NCBI GenBank assembly: GCA_964639275.1
Contig: CAZXCQ010000262.1
Span: forward strand, 1-8,823
From: CAZXCQ01 sp964639275
GTDB taxonomy: Bacteria; Desulfobacterota; DSM-4660; Desulfatiglandales; Desulfatiglandaceae
Reading direction: 5' to 3'
Length of the DNA stretch: 8,823 bases
A program made the translations under genes and the position numbers. This document shows, piece after piece, positions 6,096 through 8,823 of the stretch; position 1 is the stretch's first letter; each line of letters begins with the position of its first letter. The notes under the pieces are model-generated. The model had not been told where the DNA came from. It made no database searches and saw only the letters and a program-made list of their open reading frames with translations.

Positions 6096-6369
6096 TGCCC
6101 TTTTTACCTCATTTCCTATTTTCTAACCGTTCAGGGGTTCGCTCATGACAACAGACCCGGATCCCAAAAATTGTCTAATCCCAGAACATCGGTCATACCC
6201 TTACTGAACTTTTCATACTTTGACCCTATCTGTCAAACATCTATTGGAGAAAACGCGCCAATATGGCCCCCCGGATGGCAAAATTCAAAAGGGTTTGTTG
6301 AATCCGTTTGCTGACCCTGCGATCCCCGTGAAATGCAGTATGATCTCTCGGGGAGGGCGCCCTGTCTTT
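6096..6369. other. 274-bp spacer upstream of larB, no gene seen
   Basis: This lies between the stop of the 118-aa gene and the start of larB. It contains GAGG on the minus strand at 6107-6110 (larB ribosome binding site), the second copy of the 14-bp repeat at 6127-6140, CCCGGATCC at 6156-6164, and the 10-bp palindrome AGGGCGCCCT at 6354-6363 just after the 118-aa gene. TTGACA occurs on the minus strand near 6231-6236 but has no good -10 at proper spacing. The length suggests larB has its own promoter, which I could not place. Confidence 0.4.
6127..6140 (+). repeat. 14-bp direct repeat, copy upstream of larB
   Basis: CCGTTCAGGGGTTC is identical to 5237-5250. The two copies flank larB in the same orientation, about 890 bp apart. 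The unit has an internal TTCAGGGG/GTTC character, so it may be a short degenerate low-complexity intergenic repeat rather than an attachment site. Confidence 0.5.
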
Positions 6370-6726
6370 CTAAAGGAGCCCCTGCTCTTTCAAATAGGAC
6401 ATGGAACGATGCCCTATATTGGTTACCTTACTCAGGGCCTGGGTGAGGTGAACCACAGACTCCACGGCCACACCGGAGTTGATCATCACCACCCCCTTAT
6501 CAATATGCCTTTCGATCTCGGCCCACGCCGGCCCACCTGCCAGCTTCTTGGCCAGCCCGATCTCCTGCAGGACCATTTCGATTATCGCCTTGATCACCCT
6601 CTCTGCCCCCTGTCGTTCGGGTTCGGGGAGGGCACTGGCCAGCTCAAGGGCCTGGGATACCCAGATAAGCCCTGATTTGATCTTTTCGCTTTGTGAAAAT
6701 GCCGTTATGTTCTCTTGGATGCTCAT
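6370..6726 (-). CDS. Conserved-looking small helical protein of unknown function (118 aa)
   Basis: This is an unrecognised 118-residue soluble protein. It has no signal peptide, membrane segment or cysteine. It is rich in Ala, Glu, Leu and Val and should be almost all helix: SGLIWVSQALELASAL (18-33), a long amphipathic helix from about 36 to 63, and IERHIDKGVVMINSGVAVESVVHLTQAL (about 71-98). It ends in a polar, conserved-looking tail with GHRSMSYLKEQGLL (105-118). The ATG at 6726 is preferred over an upstream TTG (6753) because GGGAG (6737-6741) is 10 nt before it. The plus-strand open frame opposite (6220-6675) is judged a shadow: its product is His/Pro/Gly-rich and unlike a folded protein. 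The gene diverges from efp. Function is not inferred; a small helical bundle or adaptor would fit the shape. Confidence 0.78.
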   Translation of the reverse strand: MSIQENITAFSQSEKIKSGLIWVSQALELASALPEPERQGAERVIKAIIEMVLQEIGLAKKLAGGPAWAEIERHIDKGVVMINSGVAVESVVHLTQALSKVTNIGHRSMSYLKEQGLL

Positions 6727-6736
6727 ACGTATCGAT

Positions 6737-6741
6737 CTCCC
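6737..6741 (-). promoter_or_regulatory. Ribosome binding site choosing the ATG of the 118-aa gene
   Basis: GGGAG on the minus strand lies 10 nt before ATG 6726. Within the nine-codon extension to TTG 6753 this same GGGAG would be coding, which argues for the shorter protein. Confidence 0.6.
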
Positions 6742-6766
6742 GTAACCTCTCAAGAACTCCGAGCAA

Positions 6767-6838
6767 GGCGTGACATGTTGAAAAAGACAGACCCCCTGCC
6801 ACGCCAGAGACTATTCAAAACCCTCCGCAATGGGGTCT
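6767..6838. promoter_or_regulatory. Possible structured leader of the 118-aa gene
   Basis: Two interlocking inverted repeats occur: GGCGTG (6767-6772) with CACGCC (6800-6805), and AGACCCC (6789-6795) with GGGGTCT (6832-6838). The second repeat's left arm lies inside the loop of the first, so a pseudoknot or alternative pairing is geometrically possible. Stems are short (6 and 7 bp) and could be chance. Confidence 0.25.
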
Positions 6839-6898
6839 AACTTAACCCCTATCCTTAGAGATCTCAAGGTCTTTCATTTGCCACCGGGTGGTTTTCCC

Positions 6899-6927
6899 TT
6901 GACCCGGGGGCCGTTTTTCCTTATATG
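6899..6927 (+). promoter_or_regulatory. Candidate sigma-70 promoter for efp-epmA
   Basis: TTGACC (6899-6904, 5 of 6 bases) and TATATG (6922-6927, 4 of 6) are separated by 17 bp. Transcription would start near 6934, giving a leader of about 60 nt before the efp ATG. The leader includes a 5-bp hairpin GGGGC (6936-6940) / GCCCC (6950-6954). Confidence 0.5.
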
Positions 6928-6992
6928 AGTGCTCTGGGGCCTTTGTTTTGCCCCTCGACCGAACCGCCCAAGTTCCTGAAAGGACAGCAACG

Positions 6993-7556
6993 ATGTATAC
7001 TGCCAGTGACTTGAGAAAAGGCCTGAAGATTGAAATCGATAACCAACCGTATATCGTTATCGATTTTCAATTCTCCAAACCCGGAAAGGGCCAGGCCCTT
7101 TATCGATGTAAACTGAAGAACATGATCACCGGGGTCATTATTGACCCCACCTACCGCTCCGGAGATACCTTCCGGCCCGCCGACCTGGAAGAGCGCAGGA
7201 TGCAGTATCTTTATAGGCAGGAAAATGAGTTCTGTTTTATGGACGTGGAAAACTATGAACAGATATTCCTTTCAGCCGACCAGGTGGGTGATGCCGAGGA
7301 CTTTTTGACGGATAATCTGGAGGTAGAAATCCTTTTCTTTGAGAACAGGGCCATAGGCATCACCCTACCCAATTTCGTAGACCTTACCGTTACAAAGGCC
7401 GATCCCTGGGCAAAGGGGGATTCTGTTGCTGGTGATACCAAGCCGGTGACGTTGGAGACCGGCTATGTCCTCCGGGTGCCCCCGTTTATTGAGGAGGGGA
7501 CCAGGATAACCGTTGATACGCGCACCGGTGAGTATGTCACCAGGGTCAAACAGTGA
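6993..7556 (+). CDS. efp: Translation elongation factor P
   Basis: This 187-residue protein binds ribosomes stalled at consecutive prolines, between the P and E sites, and stimulates peptide bond formation. Three beta domains are evident: an N-terminal KOW-like domain (1-63), a central OB domain (about 65-128) and a C-terminal OB domain (about 129-187) ending in the family signature DTRTGEYVTRV. The tip loop reads SKPGKGQA with Lys32 in the modification position, equivalent to Lys34 of the E. coli protein, the target of beta-lysylation by EpmA. The ATG at 6993 is chosen because MYTASDLRKG is the normal family start and AAAGGA lies 8 nt upstream; an in-frame TTG at 6948 only adds an unconserved leader. 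The modifying enzyme gene epmA overlaps its 3' end, so both are probably made from one mRNA. Confidence 0.98.
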   Translation: MYTASDLRKGLKIEIDNQPYIVIDFQFSKPGKGQALYRCKLKNMITGVIIDPTYRSGDTFRPADLEERRMQYLYRQENEFCFMDVENYEQIFLSADQVGDAEDFLTDNLEVEILFFENRAIGITLPNFVDLTVTKADPWAKGDSVAGDTKPVTLETGYVLRVPPFIEEGTRITVDTRTGEYVTRVKQ

Positions 7557-8484
7557 CTTCCCGGATGAGCAAAGGAGGTTGGCGAGCCGGAGCCAGCACC
7601 TGTGGATCCGCGCCAGGACAATTCAATCAATAAGGCGGTTCTTTGTCGAACGTGATTATCTGGAGGTGGAAACCCCCCATCTTATCCCTGCTCCTCCCCC
7701 GGAACCCCACATCGATGCCGTTGGCTCGGGCACTCTTTATCTCCATACCTCGCCCGAATTATGCATGAAACGGCTGCTTGCGGCCGGTTATCCGAAGATA
7801 TTTCAGATCTGCAGGTGTTTTAGACATGGCGAACGGGGGGATCTTCATATCCCCGAGTTCACCCTGTTGGAATGGTATGAAGCCGGGATAGACTATATCA
7901 CCCTTATGGAGGAGTGCGAAAGGCTGATATTGTCTGTCTCCCATGACATCCGTGGTACAAAAAAAATCCATCATCACGGTATGGAGATCGATCTCAAGGC
8001 CCCCTGGGAGAGGATATCGGTGAGTGAGGCCTTTGGTCGCTATGCCCGCATGACCCCTGAAACCGCCCTTGAGCAGGGCGTATTTGATACGGTCATGGTG
8101 GAAGAGGTGGAACCGCACCTGGGTGTAACCAGACCGACCTTTGTCTATGACTATCCGGCTCAACTGGCTGCCCTGGCCCGTTTGAAAAGGGAGAGCCCCG
8201 GATTTGCCGAGCGTTTTGAGATCTATATCGCCGGATTAGAACTGGCCAATGGCTTTTCCGAGCTCATTGATGCAAAAGAACAGAGAGAGAGGTTCAAAAA
8301 GGACCGTCAAAGGAGGAAAAGCCGGGGAAAACAGATCTACCCGATGCCAGAGAGGTTTCTGCAGGCGCTGGAACATATGCCCGAGGCCGCTGGTATCGCC
8401 CTGGGGGTGGACAGGCTTGTGATGATACTGGCCGGGAGGTCCAGGATAGACGATGTCGTGGCCTTTACACCCGAAGAATTGTAA
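7534..8484 (+). CDS. epmA: EF-P--(R)-beta-lysine ligase EpmA (PoxA/GenX, LysRS-like)
   Basis: This 316-residue class II aminoacyl-tRNA-synthetase paralogue lacks the tRNA anticodon-binding domain and attaches (R)-beta-lysine to the EF-P tip lysine. Class II motifs are visible: motif 1 FFVERDYLEVETP (36-48), motif 2 FRHGERGDLHIPEFTLLEWY (96-115, Arg97), and motif 3 GIALGVDRLVMIL (287-299, Arg294). Ala289 sits where LysRS has Gly and E. coli EpmA has Ala, which supports EpmA over a truncated LysRS. ERFEIYIAGLELANGFSEL (226-244) is also highly typical. Length matches the E. coli protein (325 aa). The start is uncertain: ATG 7534 overlaps efp by 23 bp with only a weak GGTGA close by; GTG 7528 and TTG 7513 are alternatives. 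A strong AAAGGAGG at 7571-7578 has no suitable start behind it. EpmB is not in the window. Confidence 0.95.
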   Translation: MSPGSNSDFPDEQRRLASRSQHLWIRARTIQSIRRFFVERDYLEVETPHLIPAPPPEPHIDAVGSGTLYLHTSPELCMKRLLAAGYPKIFQICRCFRHGERGDLHIPEFTLLEWYEAGIDYITLMEECERLILSVSHDIRGTKKIHHHGMEIDLKAPWERISVSEAFGRYARMTPETALEQGVFDTVMVEEVEPHLGVTRPTFVYDYPAQLAALARLKRESPGFAERFEIYIAGLELANGFSELIDAKEQRERFKKDRQRRKSRGKQIYPMPERFLQALEHMPEAAGIALGVDRLVMILAGRSRIDDVVAFTPEEL

Positions 8485-8606
8485 GATTTGCTTGATTAAC
8501 GCGCTGTTTCAAGGTAAAAGGGACACAGGCGAGATAGATAGGTAATGCATAACCCATCAGATGTGTGGGCAATAATATACCGGATGTCGTATTCTAAAGC
8601 GGACAG
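8485..8606. other. 122-bp spacer after epmA, nothing recognised
   Basis: No hairpin followed by a T-run is seen after the epmA stop, and no good promoter before the cysteine-rich frame at 8607. An ATG at 8545 opens another frame that runs to the window end but has a low-complexity, Arg/Pro/Ser-rich product. Confidence 0.4.
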
Positions 8607-8823
8607 ATGGATCCAGTGGAAACTTCGACACACCCCGTCTCCGGCCATAAGGACGGAAGACAAAAAACACCTTCAAAACCGAGGAGATGCCTCTCGTGCG
8701 GGACCGCTTCGATCAAACCCGGCAGGCGATATTGCTCAAAGGCGTGCCGGCATCAGATCAACTGGGTCCTTTCCCTTTCAAAAGGCCTGCTCAAGACCTT
8801 TAATGCCAGGTATGCCGCCTTCT
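8607..8823 (+). CDS. Partial gene: zinc-ribbon-like four-cysteine protein, unknown function
   Basis: A frame from ATG 8607 is open to the window edge (72 complete codons, 3' end missing). After a polar N-terminus it has Cys28, Cys31, Cys43 and Cys47, spaced CX2C-X11-CX3C, within RRCLSCG and RRYCSKACRHQ. This pattern fits a small zinc ribbon, and the RRYCS-x-x-CR half occurs in several bacterial zinc-finger families. Next is a conserved-looking hydrophobic/basic segment, INWVLSLSKGLLKTFNARY (51-69). I do not recognise the family. The Shine-Dalgarno is poor (GCGGA at best), so the true start may differ; GTG 8616 is an alternative. A second frame from ATG 8545 is also open across the region, but its product lacks any motif. 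Confidence 0.62.
   Translation, partial: MDPVETSTHPVSGHKDGRQKTPSKPRRCLSCGTASIKPGRRYCSKACRHQINWVLSLSKGLLKTFNARYAAF

Noticed and set aside
6285..6310. GGTTTGTTGAATCC resembling a tRNA T-arm
   Set aside because: No acceptor, anticodon or D-arm could be found around it on either strand.
6220..6675. Plus-strand open frame of 151 codons opposite the 118-aa gene
   Set aside because: The product is low in folded-protein character (His/Pro/Gly-rich), its start lacks a ribosome binding site, and the minus-strand gene has a good GGGAG site and well-formed helices.
6881..6898. CCACC/GGTGG hairpin followed by TTTT as a terminator between the 118-aa gene and efp
   Set aside because: The stem is only about 4-5 bp and neither flanking gene ends here (both start from this region), so no transcript needs terminating.
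8545..8823. Open frame from ATG 8545 to the window end (93 codons)
   Set aside because: Although open, its product is Arg/Ser/Pro-rich without any motif, while the overlapping frame from 8607 shows an ordered four-cysteine pattern. Kept as an alternative only.

Overview
The window reads as chromosome of a mesophilic Gram-negative bacterium of moderate GC content, most likely a deltaproteobacterium in the broad sense (Desulfobacterota or a relative). This is inferred from the gene mix: a UMF1-type MFS transporter, an orphan LarB, a B12-binding radical SAM protein, and elongation factor P followed directly by its lysyl-modifying enzyme EpmA. No tRNA, rRNA, CRISPR array, transposase or phage gene was seen.

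Layout from left to right. Positions 1-160 hold hairpins, one with the shape of a terminator for a gene to the left. Positions 161-2735 carry three genes on the minus strand, in transcription order an HD-domain (HDIG-type) protein, a Yip1-family membrane protein and a UMF1-family MFS transporter; spacing allows one operon. Positions 2736-3193 are a gene-poor stretch with a 201-bp imperfect inverted repeat ending in perfect 16-bp termini (MITE-like). A 48-codon ORF on the plus strand (3194-3340) then runs tail-to-tail into dtd (D-aminoacyl-tRNA deacylase, minus strand). A 66-bp divergent spacer with a strong hairpin separates dtd from a B12-binding radical SAM gene (plus). That gene converges on larB (minus, TTG start). 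Upstream of larB lies a small, mostly helical unknown protein (118 aa, minus). It diverges from efp, and epmA overlaps the end of efp. The window closes with the start of an unrecognised gene encoding a four-cysteine zinc-ribbon-like protein.

Functional links. The clearest is efp-epmA: EF-P relieves ribosome stalling at proline runs, and EpmA attaches (R)-beta-lysine to the conserved loop lysine, which is present here (Lys32). The third partner, the aminomutase EpmB, is not in the window. Dtd is a separate translation quality-control function. LarB makes the first intermediate of the nickel-pincer cofactor, but LarC, LarE and a LarA-type racemase are not here. The radical SAM protein and the HD/Yip1 pair have no substrate that the sequence reveals.

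Most of the window is ordinary conserved gene content. The parts most worth a second look are the 201-bp inverted-repeat element and a related short palindrome near the left edge, the hairpin covering the dtd/radical-SAM divergent region, and the small or unrecognised proteins (48 aa, 118 aa, and the truncated cysteine protein).
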